Positions 35,539-46,594 of a stretch of 64,000 nucleotides of DNA are shown one piece after another. Each line of letters opens with the position of its first letter. Position 1 is the stretch's first letter. The DNA is from Moringa oleifera. Its lineage: Eukaryota > Streptophyta > Magnoliopsida > Brassicales > Moringaceae. The DNA lies in NCBI GenBank assembly GCA_021397835.1, contig JAJFZO010000896.1, positions 3,140,501 through 3,204,500 of the forward strand, written 5' to 3'. The notes under the pieces are model-generated. The model saw only the letters and a list, made by a program, of their open reading frames with translations, made no database searches and had not been told where the DNA came from. The position numbers were made by a program, and so were the translations under genes.

Positions 35539-35547
35539 TTAGAATGT
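35539..35547 (+). repeat. 9-bp target site duplication, right copy
   Basis: TTAGAATGT is identical to 26735-26743. The sequence continues TTACTGTTAATTTTA exactly as in block C after 43560 except for single differences. Confidence 0.9.
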
Positions 35548-38500
35548 TTACTGTTAATTTTACTAAGGACTTGACAGGGTTTCTGGTCAATGCTCAAGTC
35601 CCAGTAGAAAAATGATGCAAAGGAAGTTCCAAACAGACCTAAAAAGCATCCAATAACTAACCATTAATTTAATCAGGGACACCCATCCTGTTGTAGCACC
35701 CCAGATCATTGTCTCCCAATTTTTTTTTTTTTTTTTGTTTTCTTTTAAAGTGTATTTTCAATAACAGTATATCTGAAGTATTTCAAATAGGGTCTTGAAT
35801 TCTTGTATTACAATATGTAAAAGAAACAAAATTGTCAAAAGCCAAGCTTATAATATCTTAATTGCCATCTTTTGAAGTTGGTGGAACAGTTCATGGGTGG
35901 TGCAGTCGGATGTATCCTGTAGGACTGGTGGCTGAAGCCACTAAAACTTTTATATTTATTTTGATCACAAAAAAATTAAGCTTTTATGATTCCACCTTTG
36001 GCTATGTACACATGACCCTCACCTAGATTACGGAACAAAGCATTTCTAAGAAATGTACTTCATGGGTTAGGGTAATCTAAGCAAAAATACCAGTTTGTTA
36101 GATGAAGCACCATATCCACCTTTAGCAATTATTTGGTATGTACCTCCATATCAAAAGTTTCAGCTTCATTTTCTCACTTACAATAAGCAGCATATAATAT
36201 CGTGAATTCTTGCATCGTTATAGTTCCACCAGATCACTAACAGCTGATTTTTGAAAAGCAGTAGTTTCAATGGGAAGACTTCAGGACTTGTTCTGCTCCT
36301 AATAAATTAGGGTATCCAACAAAACAAACACGCATATTTCCATGCACCCACATAGCAGTCGCATGTGAATCCACATGACACATGCATTCGTAATAAGTGT
36401 GTACGTGGTCTTGTACGTGGATTCATATGTATAACAAATTAATCAAACAAATTAAGCTGTTATTATAAGCATATATAGTTGTTCATAAACCTCGCACCCA
36501 TATATACAAGCACATGTTCATGCATGCATACATAAAACGAATAAGCTAGTCTGTGTCCATAGATAGGTACCAACTTACGTCTTTGGGGCTATAATGAGCT
36601 ACATGGACATTAGAGACAATGTATGGCGGTTTCATGACATGCATATAGGGCCAAACTTCCATATTTTCAACCCTAATATCCAGACTATTGGTAAAGCAAG
36701 CCTTTGATTTCAATACAAATGAACAGATCATTGTAGTGTTTTCAATCATACGAAGAAATTGAATCTAGCTTACTTTTCTGTAGTGTCTTCCTATCTCTAC
36801 ACTTGGCAACAACTCGCTTCTATTTCATTAATATCAGAATACTATCCCATAGACTAGTTGTCTGCTTAATGATAAACAACTAGCTCTCCGTAATGTGATG
36901 TTACACATATGGCCTCTTGATGCATATCACCCAGATATGTTTATGTTGCATAGATGCTTGTAAACTCTTCCTATTCATGCAAAACATGAAACAGACAAAA
37001 GACAATCCTCTGCATGTGAGCTCTCGCAAGGGAACTCTTCGCAGGTATTCCTTACAAACCTCCAATGGTCACAGAACTCTACAATGAGATAGATCGATAG
37101 CTATTAAACTTAAATCAGACTTCTATCAGAGAACTGAAAAGTCTTCTTTTGTATAGCATTTACGTGAAATACCTAACAGAAATTTCGCCACAGAAATTTC
37201 AAGGGTGATTAAATTTAGACGAGATAATATTACGTTCTCATAAGTCTTCTATAAGCTGCATGTCATAGATTGCATGAACATGAAATTTACGTATTCTTGC
37301 TGCATGGAGCTGAGCTGTAATGTTTTAACTAAGATGTGGGGACAAAACAGTACGATATATATAAAATATACTTGCTTTGTTCCTCCAAGTTACATTTTAA
37401 GACAACTTAATACATGATACTGGTTAAAAATGTAAATATGAAATTTAAAGTTGAAGATAAATTAACTTCTAGTGATTTACATCTTTTCTTTGAAGATATA
37501 TGCATCAAATTTGTTCAAAAATTTTGGGGTAGTGGTTGTGGATGTTTAAAGTTGAAGATACATGATACTGGTTAGCACTACCCTTGTTTGACCGGCCGGA
37601 TATGGATGTGGTCACAGCGAAAACTAAGAAATTATGTCGAGTGTCATCTGGGATGATATCCTTGCGAGATATTTTGAGTCTTCATTGGATGGGATCCAAG
37701 GTAAGGCTCCAGCAAAGGTGTGGTCTTAGGTACATAAAATCGTGTAAATTCGTTTTTTCTTCACATGGAGAGAGTTTCTGTATCCCACAGATTTATTGCT
37801 GTCACAAGACACACGACGAGAATTAAAATTACTGAAAAGTGGAAGGACAAGCACAACAATGACTGAAAGACCAACAGCAACACGAGGACATGCTCCACGA
37901 GAGCAGCAATATTATATTGTCCACAAAAGCGACAACAGTACAACAGCAACACAAAGGTTCTTGACTGGAAAGACTTGGTGGTAACCTTATTATAACCCGC
38001 ATGGGTGGATCCTTGAATTTAGCATGTTCTGCGTTGAAACTGCTAAAGGCATTTGGAAATAGCACGAAGGGAACTGGCCAAGCCGTCAGCTCTGTCAAAC
38101 TCTTTGTTTTCTCTTGCTCGTACAATTTCAAAGATAAAGGAGATCCTCGTTTTGGTGATATTACTCTGTAGGGCAATGAGCTTGCTTTCTTCTCTGAGCT
38201 GATCATATTCTGATCTAATCTCTTGGAACTTGTCTCTGATTTGTTTTTGGTTCTTTTTGATGCACTGTTGATCTTTACTAATCTCTTTCATCTCTACTTT
38301 TAAGCGTTTAATGCTTGCTCCTAATCTGCCTTTCATGTCCCGTTTCTAAGCACAAGATAAAAGAGAGTATTATCAGGTGAATTCCAGAAATAAGAATGAG
38401 TTGATATGGATAACGTGAATGACCGTTATATAAGTGTAAGTCATTTGCATATTTAGAACAAGGAAAAAAACAGAAGAAAGTCTAAAAGAAAAGAAGGAAA

Positions 38501-39915
38501 AACGGACGATACCCTTTGCCTAGCGTTAATTAATCTATAGAATCCCGTTCTGGAATGAAAGATCCTCATGTTGCAGCTGTAAGGAAGGATAGCTAACTTT
38601 TCCTTCAGTATCACTGATGACATGGTGAACTTACTCATTCACACATCCATTATATACACAGCCAATAACTACAAAATTTCCTTCCATAAAGTGGGTCTGC
38701 AACATCACAATTATTAAAGGAGACAGATGACCTATTTATCACAAGGTAGGTGCCACCAGTGATCAGGCGATCATTTATCAAATCGACCGATTGTCGCAAG
38801 AGAGCGTCAGGCACTTTAGAAGAGCAGTGTCATTAATTATAAGCATGAGGACCCATTGTCCATCATTTAAGACTTTGTTTAAAGATCTACTTTGCTTTAT
38901 TCTATGAAAGATTTGTAATAGATTAAGAACACAATAAACATATGGGTTATTTTAGAAAAGATAAAGAAAGACCTTGTCAGGTCAATATTTTAAGAAAATA
39001 TAAACAAAGACCTTGCCAGGTCTATATTTTACACTAAGTTTTGTGCTCTTATGAGAATGCAATAAGTCAATATAATATTTCTCCACCAATGTGCCTAAGG
39101 TTAAAAGCATATGGTCAACTGATCCTATTATAGCCGCTAAGTAATAGGCCCTCGTCCTTATGTCTCGCATCCTGTTTGCGGGGTGGATGTCCATACTATA
39201 TACTGTATGATTTATGTGCTCTATTTCTTATTAATATTATTTATGGGGTCATTAATTTAACTTTTTTTAAAGAAAAAGAATATTCTTGCTATCATAGGTT
39301 CATTACAAATGGATTGAGGTGACTTGTTCTCTTTCTAGTTGAGCTTGAGCCAATCAATTTGATTGGAGGAAGCTCTCCGATATTCTTGGACTGTAAGCCA
39401 ATGGGTGAGATCAGGTCTTGCCCACTCAACTCCTCATTTTTGATTGACTGAAAGGAAGCTCTTGCTTGGTCAAATTTATTAATAAATACATACCTGCTTA
39501 TGCATATACATATACACTGACTCGTGTAATTCTTCTTCTTCTAAACAGATCAAGGATCCAACTAGATCTAGTAATCCTTTGGTAGAACGATGATTCTTCG
39601 ATATGGAGGTCTCGGTTGTCATCATTTCCGGCGAGACCAGTGTATGGTGATTAACAACAGTGGCTTAAATCACATGGATTGCAGATTTGCTTCATTAATT
39701 GGAGTGTTATGATTTTACTTCTTGAAAGAAAGCAGAGAAGAGAAGAGAATTGAACGTGGAAGGCTGTTAGCTTGTTCTTACCAGATCCTGGTTTCTCCCT
39801 CATTAACTCTCAAGAAGAAGCCTGAGCCTTGAAAAAGTCCGGGGGCTCTGTATATATGCAGGAAAAATGACATCCAATATCTTATGAAGTAAAAAGATTG
39901 ATGCAGAAGAGATCT
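35548..39915. repeat. Duplicated block B (contains gene copy B)
   Basis: It aligns with 43561-47750 of block C and, from about 36775, with block A. The match is good up to about 38640, weaker beyond, and ends near 39915, where AT-rich repeat DNA begins. The part left of the MULE (25125-26734) belongs to the same ancestral block. Confidence 0.8.
38043..38638 (-). CDS. Two-exon small coiled-coil protein, copy B
   Basis: Exon 1 is 38638-38513 (42 codons) and exon 2 is 38345-38043. They are joined in phase 0 by a GTATCGTCC...TGCTTAG intron. The protein has about 142 residues. It differs from copy A mainly at the N-terminus (MSKFTMSSVILKEKL) and at a few exon-2 positions such as Ile for Leu in TKTRISFIFEIVRAR. 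The charged coiled-coil core is intact and the 3' UTR is conserved. The upstream DNA is more diverged from copies A and C than the exons are, so any promoter may differ. The function is unknown. Confidence 0.7.
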
Positions 39916-39955
39916 ATTGTTAATACCAGGCAAACAGCAGGGTCATGTAAGACGC
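38639..39955. other. Upstream region of gene copy B, no further gene
   Basis: This is partly alignable to the upstream DNA of copies A and C but with many substitutions and indels. No coding frame is conserved. A duplicated phrase (AAAGACCTTG-CAGGTC) occurs at 38970 and 39008. Confidence 0.45.
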
Positions 39956-39959
39956 TGCA

Positions 39960-40740
39960 AATGGGTACATAACTAATTATATTTAGTTTATTAGATGATA
40001 TTTCAGTAATTCATTAACTATATGTTTCTTAAGTAATTAGAAGGTAGGTGTGTAATTAATTAGATGTTTTTATTAATTAGTAAATTAAAATATTAGACGT
40101 TGTTAAATGGTAATTAGATATATGTTAGTTAATGAATTAGATTACAATTAATCAATTTGAGTTAAGTTAAATGTTAATCGGATAAATAATTTGTTAGATG
40201 TTAATTAATTAAAAAGATGTGAGATAGATATTAATAAAATGTTAATTAGAGAAATGAATTTTATGTTAAGTAAATGCTAATTAGATTTTTCATTGAGTAA
40301 TATGATGACAAATACATGTTATTTAAACGATAGTTAGATGCTAATTAACATAAAAAATTAGTTAAATGTATTCTAGATGTTAATTAGATTATTAATTCAG
40401 TAGTTGTTACTTAGATGGTAAATAAGTATTAATTAAGCATTTGTTTGTTAATTAAATAATTTGTAGGTTAATTAATTAATTAGATTATAATTAGTTGATT
40501 TGAGTTAGTTCACATACATTAATTAAGCATTTAATGTATGTGAATTTAGATGATGGTTGTAAATAAAACTGTCATCTAATGTCATGGAGATTAGATGATA
40601 GTCAATTACAACCATGATCTAATGTCACTTACATTAAATGATAGTTTTCTATGATTGTAATTTAATCTTTTAACGATCATTATTAAAAAATATATTAGAT
40701 GACGATTGTTTGTAGCCGTCATCTATTTTGTAGAATTTTT
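39960..40740. repeat. TTAATTAGATG-rich array ending in TAGATGACGG-type repeats
   Basis: The first about 550 bases are built from variants of TTAGATGTTAATTAATTAG. The last 200 bases carry inverted motifs such as TAGATGATGGTTGTAAA and ACTGTCATCTAATGTCA, ending CATCTATTTTGTAG. The latter resemble CACTA subterminal repeats and a CACTA-like terminus. The same array occurs in reverse orientation at 51850-52760. Confidence 0.65.
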
Positions 40741-41939
40741 TACGTCGCTTACATAGATGACGCTTAACACCATCACATAAAGTCTTCTTTGATCATCATA
40801 TTGTTGTAGTAAAACTCTACAATTGATAATGCCCTTTGGAACAATACCATTAGCAACAAAACATAGAAACCATATTAAATTTTTGATTTCCACAAATTTG
40901 ACCAATTAAAAACTCTTAAAGCACCATTCAAAGAATAAACAATTTCACAATTATCTAATGATCATTAACCCGGTTAACCATACATTTACCAATATCTTCC
41001 ACTACTTATGCCATAATGGGTAGATACAATTTATGGTAAACATAAGGCTTCATTGTATAGGTGGATAGAGTAATTGAAAAAGACAGTTGTTATCCACTAA
41101 GAAATAGGATGCTAGCTAACTAATGCATATCTTTCATAGTGAAACAATGCAATTGCCTTTGGACACAACTCTTTCAAAGTTGTTTAGTTTTCCTTATTAT
41201 TTCAGTCTTTAAATATCGTTATCCTAAGAATTTGTGTCATAATTTCAAAGTGTCTCATGATCAAAAATCCCAACCAATTAACTTTTATCACACCACTATC
41301 ATTGGTAACTACAATTAACGAGTCATCCATGACTAATGGGATTACAGAACTACCATTACTATAATAGTAAAAGTGAACATTATCAAAACGTTTCATTTAT
41401 AGAGTTTTAGGCTTGTACTGAAGGAATCAAATCACTTTTACATATTATGGTATTAATTTAAGTTGCACAATAATATATTCAACTATCACACCATATTCTT
41501 TTTTTTGAGTTGTTGGATCCATCTAGTTGGTAATATAATTTGAATCTCCTCATATTGTCTTCCTCCTTAGTCATGTATTTATCAACTTTTGTTTAGTAAC
41601 TCATTCATATTCTGAGGTGTATTTTCACTAAAAGTACATTTGAGGTGTGTTTCTTCTAAATACAGTATGGATTGACCTTATTAGGAGACCCTTCTGAATG
41701 TTGATACAACAATGTCTTCCTTTATATGTTTGATCTCTAGTGTTGCATTCATGAACTATTAGATAAAACTATCCAAGATTTTCCTTAATTCTATTTAATG
41801 CAGAACATGTTTGAGGAGTCTTTTTTCTTTATCATGATATGGACAAACAAAACTCAGAAGCAACTCCCTAAATATTTCAAAATAACCTTTTTTTCCAACT
41901 ATAGGCTTGAACATAAAGCTCTAACTACATTGAATACGG
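40741..41939 (-). other. Unassigned degraded coding-like region
   Basis: Minus-strand frames read like a decayed protein, for example VHFYYYSNGSSVIPLVMDDS (41396-41202), a piece with MKPYVYHKLYLPIMA and CMVNRVNDH (about 41080-40970), and FCCWYCSKGHYQL-like sequence at 40905-40723, in changing frames with stops. I do not recognise the family. It could be internal to an unidentified transposon or a captured gene. Confidence 0.3.
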
Positions 41940-43426
41940 TTTCAAAGGATCAAAAATATTATGCACAAAAGCATGAGACTCGACAACCACCAACATCCAG
42001 TGATACCTACATTATCAAAAATAATATAAAAATATTATGAATAAAACTGTTAACAATTTCAAATAGAATTAAGACTTACCTCAAATTATGAAGAATTATC
42101 ACTACTCCTCTATCACATGGATCTATCATTCTATTGGTAAGATGACGGGTTTGGTTGTCTATACTTATAAACATCTCATCTGATAATTTTGATGAATCAA
42201 TAAACTCAAAATACTTCCTTAAGTCAAGTACAACTAAATACGTATAAAGTTTATTGAAATAATAAAAAAGTAAAAAAGATATAAATATGATGCAGCCATA
42301 CAATAATCAATCAATAAAATTCAAAAGATATGCATACATAATGTAAGCTTGAAAAATGATTAGCTCCTCCATTTGATAAAATTAGATAATATCTTCTTAA
42401 GCCACAAATATGGGTCCCTCAGAAGTAAAAATTTCTATGTAAGGCATGCGTATTGCTTCATCATGTGACATCACCTTATTCACATAATTATACATCTTCT
42501 ACAATCTTGATAGTAGCCCAAGAGAAGACACTTGTTACGATTATTGTGGTTTTGTTAATGTTGGTAGCTTTTTAATTAGTAACTTACCTTGTTGCTTTTT
42601 AGTCGATAGTTAAAAAAAAAAAAAGTTTATTAGCATCGATAGTTGACATTATAAAATATATTTTGCAAAATATTACCTCACGTGCACCAATAATAACCCA
42701 ATCTTGTGGCCAAGTAACACTTGAATTATGTCTCAAAAAAATAATAGTTAATCCACCATCGGGGTTCAGGCAAGACAATCGTGCATCACCATGAATAACT
42801 GCATCCACCATCAACCGAATGTCATCAAAAAATAATGGACGCCCATGGATCATCTGATTAGGAGTATGATCTATGAAGATAACCCCAATTGCCATTATGT
42901 AATCTGATGATTAGATGAACATTTTATATAGCTCACACTATAATGATTCAAAAGAACACGAGTTATATTCTTAATATTATTAACATTATATTTACTATGA
43001 TTAACACGTAACATACTTTGTTGCCATATGGTGCAAGTGTTGATGGTGTGACTAGCGTAGGTGATTAAACTGTTGGATATTTTTCTTCCTCTAGTAATCT
43101 AGCCATATTGTTACTAGCTTAAATCGAATGAAATTGCATTTATAAATTTTTCTAGCTGGACATCAATTTTGTTCGCCATAATGTTCATCAAAACAGAATC
43201 GACAATAAGAGGCTGATATATGAGGCCTTCAACGCCAGTTCTCAGAAACTAACGTTAAAGGCCACACTTTCAAATCTTTTAATGTTAATTATAGGGAAAC
43301 TAACATTAATTAAAATATGTCCTTTAATGTTAATTTTTTAAAAATTGATATTAAAAATATTTTTAATGATAATTTTTAAAGAAATATTATTGGTTTAGTG
43401 TCAATTATTAATTTTTTTTAGTAGTG
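41940..43426 (-). mobile_element. CACTA fragment D (copy of the end of element B)
   Basis: It is near-identical to 25125-26618. The minus strand has the HWMLVVVESHAFV-type piece at about 42010-41950, second-ORF remnants including 42895-42599 (IDHTPNQMIHGRPLFFDD), and the same terminal TTTTTTTTAGTAGTG at 43426. The left side is cut abruptly at about 41940, so it arose as part of a segmental duplication, not as an independent insertion. Confidence 0.75.
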
Positions 43427-45984
43427 CAATCTTAGAGAAATTTAGTCATGAAGCATCAATATTGACCCAACCATGTAGAATCTTGAAATGTAATGTGCAC
43501 TTCACCTACACATGAGAGTTTTCTTTTTTTTTTTTTCAGAGAGCAAACATATTAGGATGTTTACTGTTAATTTTAATAAGGACTTGACAGGGTTCCTGGT
43601 CAATGCTCAAGTCCCAGTAGAAAAATGATGCAAAGAAAGTTCCAAATAGACCTAAAAAGCATCAAATAACTAACCATTAATTTAATGAAGGACACCAATC
43701 CTGTTGTAGCACCCCAAAGCAGATCACTGCCTCCCAAATTTTATTTTATTTTTTAAAATAGTGTGTTTTCAATCATACTATACCTGAAGTATTTCAAATG
43801 AGGTCTTGAATTCTTCCATTGCAATATGTAAAAGAAACAAAATTGTTAAGAGCCAAGCTTATGATATTTTAATTGCCATTTTTTGAAGTTGGTGGAACAG
43901 GGCATGGGTGGTGCAGTCGGATGTATCCTGTAGGACTGGTGGCTGAAGCCACTGAAAACTTTTATATTTATTTTGATCACAAAAAAATTAAGCTTTTATG
44001 ATTCCACCTTTGGCTATGTACACATGACCCCACCTAGATTACGGAACAAAGCATTTCTAAGAAATGTACTTCATGAGTTAGGGTAATCTAAGCCAAAAAC
44101 ACCAGTTTGTTAGATGAAGCACCATATCCACCTTTAGCAGTTATTTGGTATGTACCTCCATACCAAAAGTTTCAGCTTCATTTTCTCACTTATAATAAGC
44201 AGCATATAATATCGTGAATGCTGGCATTGTTATAGTTCCACCAGATCGCTAATAGTTGATTTTCAGAAACCAATAGTTTCAATGGGAAGACTTCAGGACT
44301 TGCTCTGCTCCTAATAAATTATGGTTTCCAACAAAACAAGCACACATCTTTCCATGCACCCACATATGAACCCACAGACATATGCATCCGTAATAAGTTC
44401 TTGTAAACTTACATAAACAAGTGTGTACATGGTCTTGTACGTGTATGTTTATATATAACAAATTAATCAAACAAATTAAGCACGTGTTCATGCATGCACA
44501 CACATAAAACGAATAAGCTAGTCTGTGTGTCAATGTAGGTATGTGCCAATGTAGCTCTTTGGGGTTATAATGAGCTACAAGGACATAAGAGACAAGGCAT
44601 GGCGGTTTCATGACATGCATATAGGGCCAAACTTCCGTATTTTCAACCCTGATATCCAGACTATTGGTAAAGCAAGCCTTTGATTTCAATACAAATGAAC
44701 AGATCATTGTAGTGTTTTCAATCATCCACGGAACTTGAACTTAGCTTACCCTTCTGTAGTATCTTCCTACCTCTACACTTGACAACAACTCACTTCTATT
44801 TCATTAATATCAGAATACTATCCCATAGACTAGTTGTCTGGTTAATGATAACAGCTACCTCCCCGTAATGTGATGTTATACATATGGCCTCTTGATGCAT
44901 ATCACCCAGATATGTGTACGTTGTATAGATCTTGCAAACCCTTGGCATTCATGCAAAATATGAAACAAACAAAAGACAACCCTCTGTATGTGAGCTCTCG
45001 AAAGGGAATTCTTTGCGGGTATTCATTACAAACCTCCGATGGTCACAGAACCCTACAATGAGATAGATAGAAAGATAGCTATCAAATTTAGATGAGACTT
45101 TTATCAGAGAACGGAAAAGTCTTCTTTGTATAGCATTTAACTGAACTACTTAAGAGAAATTTCACCACAGGAATTTCAAAGGTGATTAAATTTAGACTTG
45201 CAGATAATATTAAGTTCCCATAAGTCTTCTATAAGTCGCATGTAATAGATTGCATGAACATGAAATTTACGTATTCTTGCTGCATGGAGCTGAGCTGAAA
45301 TATTTTAACTAGTTTGTGGGTTAGAACAGTACCATATATATAAAATATAATTGCTTTGTTCCTGGAAGTTACATTTTCAGACAACTTATTACATGTTAAA
45401 AATGTAAAGATGAAATGTAAGATTGAAGATCAATTAACTTCTCGTGATTTACATCTTTTCTTTGAAGATATATGCATCAAAATAGTTCAAGAATTTCAGG
45501 GAGCTAGGTTAGCACGACCCTTGGCTGACCAGCAGGATAGTGGATGTGGTCAGAGTGAAATCTAAGAAATTATGTCTGAGTGTCATCTGGGATGAGATCC
45601 TTGCGTGATATTTTGAGTCTTCATTGAATGGGATCAAAGGTAAGGCTCCAGCAAAGGTGTAGTCTTAGGTACATAAAATCGTGTGACTTTGTTTTTTCCT
45701 TCACATGGTGAGAGTTTCTCTATCCCGCAGATTTATTGGTGTCATAAGACACACAAGGAGGAGTAAAATTACTGAAAAGTGGAGGGACAAGCACAACAAT
45801 AACTGAAAGACCAACAGCAGCACAAGGACATGCTCCACGAGAACGGCAATATTATATTGTCCACAGGAGCAACAACAGTACGACGAGCAACACAAAGGCT
45901 CTTGACTGGAAAGACTTGGTGGTAACCTTATTATAACCCGCATGGGTGGATCCTTGAATTCAGCATGCTCTGCGTTGGAAACTG

Positions 45985-46594
45985 CTAAAGGCATTTGGAA
46001 ATAGCACGAAGGGAACTGGCCAAGCCGTCAGCTCTATCGAACTCTTTGTTTTCTCTTGCTCGTAAAATTTCAAAGATAAAGGAGAGCCTCGTTTTGGTCA
46101 TATTACTCTGTAGGGCAATGAGCTTGCTTTCTTCTCTGAGCTGATCACATTCTGATCTAATCTCTTGGAACTTGTCTCTCATTTGTTTTTGGTTCTTTTT
46201 GATGCACTGTTGATCTTTACTAATCTCTTTCATCTCTACTTTTAAGCGTTTAATGCTTGCCCCTAATCTGCCTTTCATGTCACGTTTCTAAGCACAAGAT
46301 AAAAGAGAGTATTATCATGTGAATTCCAGAAATAAGAATGAGTTGATATGGATAACGTGAATGACCGTTATATATGGGTCGATAACATATAAGTGTAAGT
46401 CATTTGCATATTTAGAACAAGAATAAAGAAAAATAAAAAAGAAAAGAGAAAGGAAAAACGGATGATACCCTTTGCCTAGCTTGCATTAATCTATAAAATC
46501 TTGTTCTGGAATGAAAGGTCCTCATGTTGCGGCTGTAAGGAAGCATGGCCAACTTTTCCTTCCGCGACGATGATGGCATGGCAAACTTACTCAT
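45985..46594 (-). CDS. Two-exon small coiled-coil protein, copy C
   Basis: Exon 1 is 46594-46469 (42 codons) and exon 2 is 46287-45985, with the same phase-0 GT-AG intron as the other copies. The protein has about 142 residues. Exon 1 begins MSKFAMPSSSRKEKLAML. Exon 2 keeps the charged helix (KRLKVEMKEIS, RDKFQEIRSECDQLREES) with Met for Ile and Cys for Tyr relative to copy A. A CA-rich and GCAACA-rich 3' UTR follows at about 45700-45984. The surrounding DNA is most like block A. The function is unknown. Confidence 0.7.

Noticed and set aside
36546..36749. ORF starting MIENTTMICSFVLKSKACF, also at 44725-44279
   Set aside because: It reads somewhat like a protein, but nearly all differences between the two copies are amino-acid changes, the ends differ, and no family is recognised. 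It is probably duplicated non-coding DNA.
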